Assembly (NCBI GenBank): GCA_030654175.1
Contig: JAURXZ010000001.1
Coordinates: forward strand, 186,001-250,000
Source of the DNA: Bacteroidia bacterium
GTDB lineage: Bacteria > Bacteroidota > Bacteroidia > 2-12-FULL-35-15
Length of the DNA stretch: 64,000 nt
Reading direction: 5' to 3'
The position numbers were made by a program, and so were the translations under genes. This document shows, one piece after another, positions 8,737 to 17,553 of the stretch (the stretch's first letter is position 1; each line of letters starts with the position of its first letter). The notes below the pieces were generated by a model that was given only the letters and a program-made list of their open reading frames with translations, was not told the DNA's origin and did not search any database.

Positions 8737-8800
8737 TGAGAGCCGTTTCGTATGTACTGAATTTTTGGTATTATTTTTTGCTGTTATAAATTAAAATTTA

Positions 8801-8901
8801 TTGGGCGTTCCAATTCTGAAAAGAATTGGCGGGCTTTACGCTTCAATCTTCCCTTCCGCTAATTCGCGGAAGGGAAGGATTTACGCTGCAATCCCTAACG
8901 C
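8801..8901 (+). repeat. Structured interspersed repeat, copy B
   Basis: Lies 64 nt after the NUDIX stop, in sense. Hairpin 1 is CAATTC/GAATTG; hairpin 2 is the long CTTCCCTTCCGC/GCGGAAGGGAAG; outer pairing GCGTT/AACGC. Stem sequences differ from copy A while pairing is kept. Confidence 0.85.
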
Positions 8902-8962
8902 GGCATCATCGGTAATGATTTGACCTTTGATACGATTATAAATTTTTCGGAACTGAAATAGC

Positions 8963-10441
8963 TTACACTTGATTTTCAAGAATTTCGAAAATTCTCACCA
9001 TTGACAGGGTATCTAGCTTGCAATATTCTAATAGGTCTTCTCTTGTTTCAATAATTTTGAATAGATCAGTTTCGGTTTGAAGGTGTTCAAAGGCTACCAT
9101 AGCAATACTTCCACTCGATATTTTTAAATTTGTATAACTAAGGTCAGGTACCAGGGCATGTAATATGTTTTTTATCGAATAGGAGTTTTTCATTGCCGGA
9201 TGATAATAGCTCCGATTTTGGAACGGTAACATCAGATCAACAAAACGTTTCAAACGTTCATCAATTTGGGCAGTATATTCAGGGAAATCTTTTTTTAGGC
9301 TATTCAATATGTTGCGCTCCATTAATGCATCATACACTAAAATAGTCCCGTTATTTTCAGTATGTTGTAATAAACTTTCTAAAAATTGTTTTCGTGGATC
9401 GGCACCTTGTTCGGCTAAAAAATAAAAATGTTCAACAGCTGCTTCTTTGTCCTTTTTATAATGCAAAGAATATTGAAAAGGGATATGCTGGTAAGGCTTG
9501 GTATTATTGTATATTGGAACGGCAGGCATGAAACTTTCAAAATCCATGAAGAACACCGGGTATGTCACTTTTTCTAAAAAAGTTTTAATTGCCGCAAGAT
9601 CAACTCTTGCTTCGCCTTTTTTAAAAGCTTGAATGTGAATATTTGCATTTTTATCCAAGGCATTGACCTCCGGGATTTCTGCAATTGTTTTAAAGCCTTG
9701 TTTGTATAAATTAAACTGCTCCACTTTTTGTATTCCTGTTATTTCAAATACCGAATTTTTAGGGACATTTTTCCAGCAAGTACCCATAAAATCGCAGTTA
9801 TACGGACTAAAACAATGTTCACCAATTTCAATGGCAGGCATTTGTGGATTGGCAACTACGAGCATGGAAGAACTTATTTTTTCTTCTACCAACACCTGAT
9901 TATGCAACGCTTCTTTTTTAACTGAAGTGATATTAAAAAGTTCGTTCAATTTTAAATCGCCTTGTTTAACATATTGATTATTTATAGTGACAAGGGAAAT
10001 GTCTGCAAGAGGTATTCCGGAGTTGGTGATCACCCAATACTGAAGTGAAGCATCCAGCAAATAGGTTGGTGAGATCTTAGTGGAGCTTTTCACTTCATAA
10101 GCGTACCACTGATTTTCTTTTTTTACTAAAATATCAAGTATTGCAAGCACCTGGCCATGTTGAAAGGCGGCTTCATATATTATCTCTGCACCATCTTTAA
10201 TAAGTTGCTGTGTTTTTTCAACGGCAGCAATATTATCAGAACGTTTTTGCGGAGTTGCATCAACACCTCCAGGAAAGAGGCGCTGAGCAAGTAATCCAAC
10301 ATTATTACCCCGGCTAAAAATTGCCTTTTGTTCAGGCGAAGTGGGATCGCGCATTTGAATAAAATTTTTATACAAATGCAATGATTTGGCACATTGAAGG
10401 CCGCGTAGAAAGGTTGATTTACTTAAAATGTGTTTTTCCAA
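8963..10441 (-). CDS. DUF2779 protein: Cas4/RecB-like nuclease fused to DEDD-type exonuclease domain
   Basis: 492 residues. The N-terminal half has a PD-(D/E)XK nuclease core: D103 in ILDIL and E116-x-K118 in YEVKSS. C17 together with a C-x5-C-x5-C cluster near residues 207-219 (CFSPYNC...C) matches the four-cysteine arrangement that holds an Fe-S cluster in Cas4, AddB and Dna2 relatives. The C-terminal DUF2779 region begins with FMDFESF, typical of the first acidic motif of DEDD 3'-5' exonucleases, and includes IPFQYSLHY. It is presumably a DNA or RNA processing enzyme. No cas genes are near, so a CRISPR link is not supported. Confidence 0.85.
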   Translation of the reverse strand: MEKHILSKSTFLRGLQCAKSLHLYKNFIQMRDPTSPEQKAIFSRGNNVGLLAQRLFPGGVDATPQKRSDNIAAVEKTQQLIKDGAEIIYEAAFQHGQVLAILDILVKKENQWYAYEVKSSTKISPTYLLDASLQYWVITNSGIPLADISLVTINNQYVKQGDLKLNELFNITSVKKEALHNQVLVEEKISSSMLVVANPQMPAIEIGEHCFSPYNCDFMGTCWKNVPKNSVFEITGIQKVEQFNLYKQGFKTIAEIPEVNALDKNANIHIQAFKKGEARVDLAAIKTFLEKVTYPVFFMDFESFMPAVPIYNNTKPYQHIPFQYSLHYKKDKEAAVEHFYFLAEQGADPRKQFLESLLQHTENNGTILVYDALMERNILNSLKKDFPEYTAQIDERLKRFVDLMLPFQNRSYYHPAMKNSYSIKNILHALVPDLSYTNLKISSGSIAMVAFEHLQTETDLFKIIETREDLLEYCKLDTLSMVRIFEILENQV

Positions 10442-10528
10442 GAGAGGTAATAATTATAATAAATCAATTTGAAAAAGTGCTGATCACAAATAATACATTC
10501 GAAATGATCAGATTCCTGTAATCCCCTC

Positions 10529-10557
10529 GCACTTTCTCGACTCCGCTCGAAATGACC
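10529..10557. repeat. TCGACTCCGCTC mini-hairpin
   Basis: ACTTTCTCGACTCCGCTCGAAATGAC, with TTTC pairing to GAAA. Closely matched at 35269-35293, and the core recurs with a swapped stem inside the gene at 46409-46434. Confidence 0.65.
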
Positions 10558-10592
10558 TTGAACGTTGCTGTGAATATTTGATTGTTAGCGCT

Positions 10593-10683
10593 GCGTTAGG
10601 GATTGCAGCGTAAATCCTTTTCTGTTTAGAAAAGATTGAAGCGGAAAGCCCGCCCCTTTCTTTTTAGAAAGGGGAACGCCCAA
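10593..10683 (-). repeat. Structured interspersed repeat, copy C
   Basis: Read on the minus strand it starts 19 nt after the E2 stop, in sense. Hairpin 1 CCCCTTTC/GAAAGGGG, hairpin 2 CTTTTCT/AGAAAAG, outer GCGTT/AACGC. A TCGACTCC mini-hairpin lies 35 bp beyond its 3' end. Confidence 0.85.
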
Positions 10684-10702
10684 ATGAAAAAAAAATATGA
10701 AA

Positions 10703-12034
10703 TTAAAATTCACGTTTAGTATCCCATTGTTCCAAATAATCGGCTACTCTGCGCACAAATTGTCCGCCCAATGAACCATCAACAACCCTGTGATCGTAAG
10801 AGTGTGAAAGATACATAAAGTGACGGATGCCTATCAGATCACCTGATGGCGTTTCAATAACAGCCGGTTTTTTCTTTATTACACCAACAGCTAAAATTGC
10901 AACCTGAGGCTGGTTGATAATTGGGGTGCCCATTACATTACCAAACGAACCAACATTGGAAATAGTATAGGTACCGCCTTGAATATCGTCAGGAGTTAGT
11001 TTCCCGTTACGAGCACGATTAGCTAAACTATTTACTTGTTTTGTAAGTCCTATCAGATTCAATGTATCTGCATTTTTTATAACAGGAACAATTAAGTTAC
11101 CTGATGGTAAAGCGGTTGCCATTCCAATGTTTATATTTTTTCTTTTGATGATTTTTGTACCATCAAGGGAAATATTTATCATCGGGAAATCTTTGATCGC
11201 TTTAGCTAAGGCTTCAATGAAAATAGGAGTGAAGGTTAATTTTTCGCCTTCGCGCTTTTCAAAATCCTTCTTTACTCTTTCGCGCCAAAGTACCACATTG
11301 GTAACATCGGCTTCAACAAATGAAGTAACATGGGCTGAAGTGTGCTTACTCATTACCATGTGATCGGCTATAAGTTTGCGCATTCTATCCATTTCAATCA
11401 CTTCATCACCTGCATTTAAACTGATAGCAGGTTTGCTGTGGGAAGCTCCATTTCCATTGGAAGGGGCTATTACTTTTGCAAGTGGCTGCTCGGTTTTATT
11501 TTCTATAACAACAGCAGTTGCTTGTTTTCCTTTGTTAGGGATGTAAGCTAAAATGTCGTTTTTAGTGATTCTTCCGTTAGCTCCTGTTCCTGAAATAGAT
11601 TCTAATTCAGCAACTGAAATGTGCTCCGCTTTTGCAATATTGCGCACTAATGGAGAGAAAAATTTACCGGATGATGAATTTCTTTCTATAGTTTCTGATT
11701 CTGCAACCGGTGCCGAAACAGATTCTTTTATTACTGTATTTGTTTGTGCCGGAGCAGTTGTTTTTATTTCAACAGTTTCAACAGCAGCATTTACATCCGT
11801 AGATATAATTGCGATCGCTTTTCCAACTTGTACAACATCACCCTCGTTAAATAAACATTTAATGAGTATTCCGGCAGCAGTTGATGGGATTTCAGTATCA
11901 ACCTTATCAGTAGCGATTTCCAGTACTGTTTCGTCAGCAGCAATTTGATCGCCTTCTTTTTTTAACCATTTAATAATTGTTGCTTCTGCAACGCTTTCGC
12001 CCATTTTAGGCATAATTAACTCTACTTGTGCCAT
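10703..12034 (-). CDS. 2-oxoacid dehydrogenase E2 component (dihydrolipoyl acyltransferase)
   Basis: 443 residues. The lipoyl domain occupies residues 1-78, with the lipoylated K44 in ATDKVDTEIPS. An Ala/Thr/Val-rich linker follows, then the E3-binding domain around residues 125-165 (SPLVRNIAKAEHIS...GRITKNDI). The catalytic domain ends with SHSYDHRVVDG, supplying the DHRxxDG active site. It transfers the acyl group from E1 to CoA. A fused E1 alpha-beta gene lies at 41332-43329 and is a plausible partner, giving a branched-chain or pyruvate dehydrogenase. Acyl specificity cannot be decided from the sequence. Confidence 0.93.
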   Translation of the reverse strand: MAQVELIMPKMGESVAEATIIKWLKKEGDQIAADETVLEIATDKVDTEIPSTAAGILIKCLFNEGDVVQVGKAIAIISTDVNAAVETVEIKTTAPAQTNTVIKESVSAPVAESETIERNSSSGKFFSPLVRNIAKAEHISVAELESISGTGANGRITKNDILAYIPNKGKQATAVVIENKTEQPLAKVIAPSNGNGASHSKPAISLNAGDEVIEMDRMRKLIADHMVMSKHTSAHVTSFVEADVTNVVLWRERVKKDFEKREGEKLTFTPIFIEALAKAIKDFPMINISLDGTKIIKRKNINIGMATALPSGNLIVPVIKNADTLNLIGLTKQVNSLANRARNGKLTPDDIQGGTYTISNVGSFGNVMGTPIINQPQVAILAVGVIKKKPAVIETPSGDLIGIRHFMYLSHSYDHRVVDGSLGGQFVRRVADYLEQWDTKREF

Positions 12035-12132
12035 TCTGTTTTAAAAAGTTAAGTATTAATAAAATGTCGATATTTTAATTTAACGTGTACAAAAATAACT
12101 TAATATTTTATATATAACAATAACCAAAAGTA

Positions 12133-12175
12133 AAGCCCCTCTATACCTACCTGAAGGGTTGATCTGGAGGGGCTT
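12133..12175 (-). terminator. Hairpin downstream of RNase P RNA
   Basis: AAGCCCCTC and GAGGGGCTT pair across about 25 nt. Located just past the 3' end of the minus-strand RNase P RNA and before the E2 gene. Confidence 0.6.
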
Positions 12176-12185
12176 AAATAAAAAA

Positions 12186-12545
12186 GCAGGCCTGTAAGCC
12201 GGGTTCTGTCGAGTTCTATCATTTATCTAGCCCTTTCGTCACCGAAAGGATCAAGCAACCTACCCTCCGAATTGAGCGAGCAGCTCTAAAACTTCGGTTT
12301 ATTTGGTCTTTCAACTCCCAAGGTTTACCCGAAATAACTGTTGCCAGCTACTCCCGTGAGCTCTTACCTCACATTTTCACCATCACCCCGCATTGCTGCG
12401 AGGCTGTACTTTTCTGTGGCACTTGCTGTTCCCATATCACTATGGGACCTTCCAGTTAGGAAGTGGGATGCTCTGTGTTGCCCGGACTTTCCTCTCCCCT
12501 TCATTAGTAGAAGGGCAGCGATAGAACAGCCTGCGGGTGCAAAGG
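12186..12545 (-). ncRNA. rnpB: RNase P RNA, class A
   Basis: Read on the minus strand, the segment contains the universal GAGGAAAGTCCGGGC near its 5' end, then GGTAGGTTGCTTGA, a CTAGATAAATGA segment, and the 3' signature GACAGAACCCGGCTTA followed by CAGGCCTGCTTTTTT. These are the conserved P4/CR-V and 3' regions of bacterial RNase P RNA, in the correct order. The length of about 360 nt is normal. It is the catalytic RNA that trims tRNA 5' leaders. Exact ends are estimated from the conserved blocks, and short frames over it are not coding. Confidence 0.96.
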
Positions 12546-12659
12546 TACGCAAATCTTTAATTTGAAAATTTGTTGATGTGTTAATTTGAAAATGATTTGC
12601 CCATTTCCCAATTTTTTTTCATCAGGAATGGCTTAATTAGAAGTAATTGAAAATAATAA

Positions 12660-13718
12660 TCAGCTAATTAAAATTTCGGTGGCTCCAAATCCATATTTTC
12701 TATAGGAAGCATCGTGGAATTGAAGGTTTTTATAGGAAGAAAGTATGGTGCGAACTTCTTGTTTTAATCTGCCATTGCCGACACCGTGAATAATAACTAA
12801 TTTTCTATAATGCTCATTGATTGAAGTATCCAGGGCACTTTGGAAATGCTTTAACTGTACAAGGATAATTTCTGCGTTGCTCATACCCTTGTAATTGTCC
12901 AACAATTCTTCGATGTGTAAATTAATTTCCATCTCGTATGCCGGGTTATTGATGGCATGTTGCTTGGATTTTTTTTGTGAACCGGATTGAGATTGTTTCT
13001 GAAACAATATTTTTGACAGATCAAGTTTTGATTGGAAATTAGGTTCTTCAGAATGGTTGTTAATACGGTAAACATCCATTATTAAAGCCTTTTCGGGGAT
13101 AAAACTGTTTTCTGTGAAAGCATTTTCTTTATAAAGTTTTATTGGTTTCAATTTAACCATTTCACTAATAGGAGCCTGATGCTCATGTTCTTTTGCATCA
13201 AAAAATAACGCTTCAATTTTAAAAGTAGAAAAATCACTTAATTCTTTTCTGTCGACCGTTTCAATTAATAATGATTCAAAAGGTTTGGCTGTGCCTGTTT
13301 CGAGCGTTTTAAAATTCCCATTTTGAAACAAAGAATATGTAAACATTAATTGATATGCTGTATTATTGATAAGCCATACATTGATGTCTGAATGCGTAAT
13401 ATCATTTATCTTTTCAGGAGAGAAGGCAACAGAGATCTCTTCCGGTTCCGGTTTTTTTAGCGCTTTAAGTTTCTTTTCAAGGGGGAATTGATGCGGTTGT
13501 GATTTTATTTCGGAAGATAAAATTGTATGAACAGTATTTTCCACCGGTAATTCTGGTTTAGCTCCACCATAAATTAAAACCAGTTCCGAAATTGCATATG
13601 GAATTTCGAATCCATCTTCAATGGTAATACCAACAGTAGTTTTGTTGATTATTTTACTTACTGTTCCTTCACCTTTTTCGTTTAGAAAACTAACTTTATC
13701 ACCAATTTTAAATTTCAT
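12660..13718 (-). CDS. DUF2027/Smr-domain protein
   Basis: 352 residues. The N-terminus (GDKVSFLNEKGEGTVSKI) looks like a small SH3-like barrel. The middle matches the DUF2027 type (INVWLINNTAYQLMFTYSL). The C-terminal 85 residues form a Smr domain: EINLHIEELL with the typical LHIE in place of LDLHG, then VIIHGVGNGRLKQEVR. Smr domains, as at the C-terminus of MutS2, are often nucleases or RNA/DNA-binding modules. The combination is common in Bacteroidota, without an established role. It is cytoplasmic and probably monocistronic, upstream of rnpB. Confidence 0.88.
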   Translation of the reverse strand: MKFKIGDKVSFLNEKGEGTVSKIINKTTVGITIEDGFEIPYAISELVLIYGGAKPELPVENTVHTILSSEIKSQPHQFPLEKKLKALKKPEPEEISVAFSPEKINDITHSDINVWLINNTAYQLMFTYSLFQNGNFKTLETGTAKPFESLLIETVDRKELSDFSTFKIEALFFDAKEHEHQAPISEMVKLKPIKLYKENAFTENSFIPEKALIMDVYRINNHSEEPNFQSKLDLSKILFQKQSQSGSQKKSKQHAINNPAYEMEINLHIEELLDNYKGMSNAEIILVQLKHFQSALDTSINEHYRKLVIIHGVGNGRLKQEVRTILSSYKNLQFHDASYRKYGFGATEILIS

Positions 13719-13770
13719 GATACAAATTTAAAACATTAAATTGGTTTGTAACGATATAGGAAACAGAATA

Positions 13771-13854
13771 GAACACAGATGACACAGATTTTTATGATTA
13801 AATATGATTTTTTTATTCGTGTGCTTCAACACCATCAGCGGGATCATCGTTTTT
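13771..13854. repeat. CACAGATGACACAGAT-type dispersed repeat
   Basis: AACACAGATGACACAGATTTTTATGATTAAATATGATTTTTTTAT followed by a CATCAGCGGGATC tail. A shorter related block (CACAGATTCACAGATTAA) occurs at 35212-35229. It sits in the gap between comEC and the Smr gene. Confidence 0.5.
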
Positions 13855-13880
13855 CAAAATGTTAATTAATCATTCAAAAA

Positions 13881-15989
13881 CTAAAGATTAACCACAAATG
13901 CACCTGAATCCATTACTGAGTAATAAGGTTGATTTATTCTATTACATTCAGATTTCCACTTACTGATATTGTATTCGGAGTTAGATGAATCGAAAATGAT
14001 AGTTTTTGTTTCATATTGCTTTTTAATTTCTGAAAAATCCAGGAATGGATTTTTCGAAATGATCAGATAGTCTATGGATAATGGTTTTAGAGGTAATGTC
14101 TTTGTATTTTTTATTATCCCTTTTGCATTAATTATTGCTATTCGTTTTTCATAAAACTGTATGAAATTATTATTTATAGTAAGGTCATTTGTTTTAAAAT
14201 TACCTGAAATAATTGTGTTGTTGTTTATTCCTAAATCCCACCAATTATGCTTTACGCGGAATAAAAGACCACTTTTATTATTCGCAAAAGCTGTATCGGT
14301 GAGCAGTATGTTGCTTTTGGAACTTATGAAATCGATTGCACTTGTTTTTGGAATATTGTAAATGATAAAACTTTTTTGTTGAGATTGTTGGTGCTGTTCA
14401 ATTAACTGTGAACATAATATGGCTATAGCAAAAGTTAGTGCAACTATCAGATAGTTGAATTTTCTATTGGCGAAATAGAAGAAAAATAAAATAATTAAAC
14501 CATAAAGGAGCCAGGTTTCCATCACAGAAATGGAGATGCTGTGAAGCAAAGCATAGGGCCACTTTTCAATTATAATTACCGATTGATTCAATAACCAGAC
14601 ACACCAGCCAAAGCCCATTGCCAGATAGCCTGCTACCATTGAAACTTTAGCAAAAGTAAATAATGCAATACCAAGGTAAATAATAGCAGTTGAAATAGGG
14701 ATGACGATCAAATTAGACAACAAAAAATAATTTGGAAACTGATGAAAATAATGCAGCCCTAAAGGAAATGTGGCTATTTGAGCAGCAATTGATACGGAAG
14801 TAATGGTCCAGATCTGATCGAGTAGCCAGTTTTTTACTTCAAACCAATTATATATTTGGGGCTGGATATAAACAATTCCAATTACTGCCAGATAGGAAAG
14901 TTGAAAGCCTACTTCCATTATTAAAAATGGATCAATGAGCAAAAGTAAAAAAGCGGATGCTGCCAATGTATTATAGATATTGGTGTATCTATCGTATGCC
15001 TTTGCAATAATAATAAAGCTAAACATAGTAGCGGCTCGTAATACTGAAGGAGATAACCCCGTGAGGGCAGCATAGAACCAAAGCAGCAGGATCAGTAAAA
15101 TTGCTTTAATAATGTTTCCATGTTTAATTTTATTAAAAAAGGAAAGTAACCAATTGAAAATTACGTAAACAATTGCAACGTGTAAACCAGAAACCGACAG
15201 AACATGAAGTGCTCCGGTACTTGAATATGCTGAAATGATATCCGCATCCAGTTTATCAACACAGCCTAATAACAATGCTGAACCCACTGCAAATTCGTCT
15301 CCATATAAATGATTGACTTTAAGAACATTCAATAGACCATCTCTTAAATTTATGGAATATCGCATTAGGATATTTCCTGAATTTTTGCCGCTGTAAACCC
15401 AATCACTATTTTTTATATATGCCTGATGATAGACATTATGAAAAGCCAAAAAACGTTTATAGTTAAATTCTCCCGGATTTTGTGGTGGTGGAACCTCTTT
15501 AAAATCAAGTTTCATAACTATTTCATCCCCATACTTTAATTTCAAAGAGTGAGAATCTTTTTTTAAATAGACCATCGCCTTACCACTTGCTATTTTCCAT
15601 TTTTCGCCTTGTTTTATCTCTAAAACTTCGACAACAACTTTCAATGATTTTTCTTTTTCCAGATAGGGTTCTGTGAGCCTTGAATAAACGTATTGCGGAC
15701 TTTTGGCTGATTTCGAAAAATGATCACTTGCAAATTTTTCTGTATTAAGAATAGTTAAGTGGTACGAAAATATAAACAGTATGCAATTTACAAGCAAACC
15801 GAACCACCAGGAATTTCTATAGGAAATAGTTAATTTAGGTACTAATATCAATAAGCCAATAATTATGGCCACTATTAAAATAATATACAGGCTATATTCT
15901 AGCTGAAATGGGAAATAAACCGCAGTAATAATACCTGCTAAAAATGGAAGAAGTAAACGGATAAATGGCGCTTGATTCCAAAGGTTCAT
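13881..15989 (-). CDS. ComEC/Rec2-type DNA-uptake membrane protein
   Basis: 702 residues. Several membrane helices open the protein (residues about 10-80), then an OB-like soluble segment (GKAMVYLKKD, PPPQNPGEFNYKRFL). The competence core follows: GALHVLSVSGLHVAIVY and LTGLSPSVLRAATMF, with about eight more helices. ComEC forms the inner-membrane channel through which single-stranded DNA enters during transformation. The C-terminal soluble part is short and lacks the full metallo-beta-lactamase motif set, as in many Bacteroidota homologues. No other competence gene is in the window. Confidence 0.88.
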   Translation of the reverse strand: MNLWNQAPFIRLLLPFLAGIITAVYFPFQLEYSLYIILIVAIIIGLLILVPKLTISYRNSWWFGLLVNCILFIFSYHLTILNTEKFASDHFSKSAKSPQYVYSRLTEPYLEKEKSLKVVVEVLEIKQGEKWKIASGKAMVYLKKDSHSLKLKYGDEIVMKLDFKEVPPPQNPGEFNYKRFLAFHNVYHQAYIKNSDWVYSGKNSGNILMRYSINLRDGLLNVLKVNHLYGDEFAVGSALLLGCVDKLDADIISAYSSTGALHVLSVSGLHVAIVYVIFNWLLSFFNKIKHGNIIKAILLILLLWFYAALTGLSPSVLRAATMFSFIIIAKAYDRYTNIYNTLAASAFLLLLIDPFLIMEVGFQLSYLAVIGIVYIQPQIYNWFEVKNWLLDQIWTITSVSIAAQIATFPLGLHYFHQFPNYFLLSNLIVIPISTAIIYLGIALFTFAKVSMVAGYLAMGFGWCVWLLNQSVIIIEKWPYALLHSISISVMETWLLYGLIILFFFYFANRKFNYLIVALTFAIAILCSQLIEQHQQSQQKSFIIYNIPKTSAIDFISSKSNILLTDTAFANNKSGLLFRVKHNWWDLGINNNTIISGNFKTNDLTINNNFIQFYEKRIAIINAKGIIKNTKTLPLKPLSIDYLIISKNPFLDFSEIKKQYETKTIIFDSSNSEYNISKWKSECNRINQPYYSVMDSGAFVVNL

Positions 15990-16002
15990 TGAATAATTGA
16001 TG

Positions 16003-16065
16003 TTAGATATTGGATATTAGATAATTGACAATGGTTACATCCAACATCTAATCTCCAACATCCAG
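16003..16065. repeat. Heptamer-phased repeat, comEC leader
   Basis: Nine consecutive 7-bp units: TTAGATA, TTGGATA, TTAGATA, ATTGACA, ATGGTTA, CATCCAA, CATCTAA, TCTCCAA, CATCCAG. The second half is roughly the inverted complement of the first. Confidence 0.65.
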
Positions 16066-16075
16066 ATACTTTGTG

Positions 16076-16843
16076 TTATTTCCAACGATATTTAAAACTT
16101 TCGTATTTACCCTTAATAGCCATAGTTAATTCTAATTGTGATGCATTTTGAATAAACTGATCGCTTAAGTTAAGGTATTTTATGAAGGCATCAAATTCTT
16201 CTTCAGTAAGATCAATAATTTCATGTTTAATGTATAATCGAAACAGATCTCTTAAAATGTCGCGCTTAAAATCTTCATTTTCCCACTCGGCCACTTTTTG
16301 TTTTGACCTGGCAAACTTGCTAAATCGTTCGTATAAATAAGTGATGGGGCTTTCAATTGCATCAATTCCTGTAACTGTATACCTTTTTTTTATACCGAGT
16401 TTATCAATATCCTTTTGAATTTCATTTAGGTTACGACTGGCAAATACACTTACTTCTTTTAATGTGAAATATAGCTTTTCGATAGGGATATTAATGTAAT
16501 ACTGTTTTTTAGCTATGGAATCTTTTAGGGTTATTTTTTTGAGTTTGAAGCCAAGTGCGGATAGCATGATGGTATCTGACTGTAATGCATTGATTGAGAA
16601 TTTACCTTCGGCATCTGCAAAGGTCCCTAAATTAGTACGCTTATTAATGATCATTAATTTGGGTAATGGAAGCTTACTGTCTTTGTCGTATGCTTGCCCG
16701 TTAATGGTCACAGTTGTTTGAGCATTGATATTAATAACAATGCAAATCAGCGCAAATAAGATTACTGTTGTTTTATAAAGAAAGAGTGGGGGAGTACTTC
16801 GTTTCAGATTTTCGCAGATTTGAAGTTTTGTTGATTTAATCAT
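16076..16843 (-). CDS. Exported protein with carboxypeptidase-regulatory-like domain
   Basis: 255 residues. A hydrophobic stretch around residues 24-42 (TTVILFALICIVININAQ) is the export signal, preceded by a long N-region, so the true start may be further in. A CarboxypepD_reg-like beta-sandwich occupies residues about 43-125 (VTINGQAYDKDSKLPLPKLMI...GTFADAEGKFSINA). The rest is helical and charged. Such proteins are common in the Bacteroidota envelope without assigned function. It is on the same strand as comEC and plsY, separated by short gaps. Confidence 0.75.
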   Translation of the reverse strand: MIKSTKLQICENLKRSTPPLFLYKTTVILFALICIVININAQTTVTINGQAYDKDSKLPLPKLMIINKRTNLGTFADAEGKFSINALQSDTIMLSALGFKLKKITLKDSIAKKQYYINIPIEKLYFTLKEVSVFASRNLNEIQKDIDKLGIKKRYTVTGIDAIESPITYLYERFSKFARSKQKVAEWENEDFKRDILRDLFRLYIKHEIIDLTEEEFDAFIKYLNLSDQFIQNASQLELTMAIKGKYESFKYRWK

Positions 16844-16899
16844 TGAATGATAGAACTCTTTCTAATTTCCCAATACCTGAACTGTAAAATTATTCTGTA

Positions 16900-17553
16900 T
16901 TAGTTGTTGTCGTCAGGTTTTACTTTCTTTTTATTTATCAACTTGGCTTTCGACTCTTCTCTGCGAAGTAAACGTTCGATATTTTTTTGATGGGTTATTA
17001 AAACCATGATAGCAATTAATATTGAAAATATTATTAAAGATGGTGTGGTGGTTTTAAAACCAACAATTACAATTATCGGAAAAGCAACAGCAGCGGTCAT
17101 TGAACCTAATGATACATAGCTTGATACAAGTAAAACGGCAATAAAAATACCGATGGAGATAAATGCTGCAAAAGGAAGGATTGCCAATATAATTCCTAAT
17201 AAAGTAGCTATACCTTTACCTCCGCGGAATGATGCAAATATTGGAAAAATGTGTCCAACTAAAGATGCAATACCCAATACTAATTGCAAATTAATAAACT
17301 GGTTAGAGCCAACAGTATAATCACTTGAATTAGCTAAACTGACAGCTACAAAACCTTTTAATACATCAATCAATAGTACAGGAATACCTGCTTTTTTGCC
17401 CAGAACTCTAAATACATTAGTTGCACCCGCGTTTCCACTTCCATACTCGCGTACATCGATACTGTAAAAATATTTCCCTATCCATACGGCAGTTGGAATA
17501 GATCCCAACAGGTATGCACCGAGCAAAAATAATATGTTAATTGATGTCAGCAC
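16900..17553 (-). CDS. plsY: Acyl-phosphate:glycerol-3-phosphate acyltransferase PlsY
   Basis: 217 residues with about five membrane helices. The three PlsY motifs are present: GSIPTA near the N-terminus, GSGNAGATNVFRVLG, and GHIFPIFASFRGGKGIATLLG. The enzyme acylates glycerol-3-phosphate at position 1 from acyl-phosphate, the first step of phospholipid synthesis at the inner membrane. The start is GTG overlapping the TAG stop of the preceding 1489-residue gene by one base (TAGTG), so translation is probably coupled. A charged lysine-rich C-terminal tail follows the last helix. Confidence 0.95.
   Translation of the reverse strand: MLTSINILFLLGAYLLGSIPTAVWIGKYFYSIDVREYGSGNAGATNVFRVLGKKAGIPVLLIDVLKGFVAVSLANSSDYTVGSNQFINLQLVLGIASLVGHIFPIFASFRGGKGIATLLGIILAILPFAAFISIGIFIAVLLVSSYVSLGSMTAAVAFPIIVIVGFKTTTPSLIIFSILIAIMVLITHQKNIERLLRREESKAKLINKKKVKPDDNN

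Noticed and set aside
8963-10441. Cas4-like domain as part of a CRISPR system
   Set aside because: No cas1, cas2 or repeat array is found in the window; the architecture is that of DUF2779 proteins.
11553-11948. 131-residue plus-strand frame
   Set aside because: Antisense to the linker and lipoyl region of the E2 gene, whose biased codons keep the opposite frame open.
12341-12565. Open frames on both strands within 12.3-12.6 kb
   Set aside because: They lie over the conserved core of the RNase P RNA gene.
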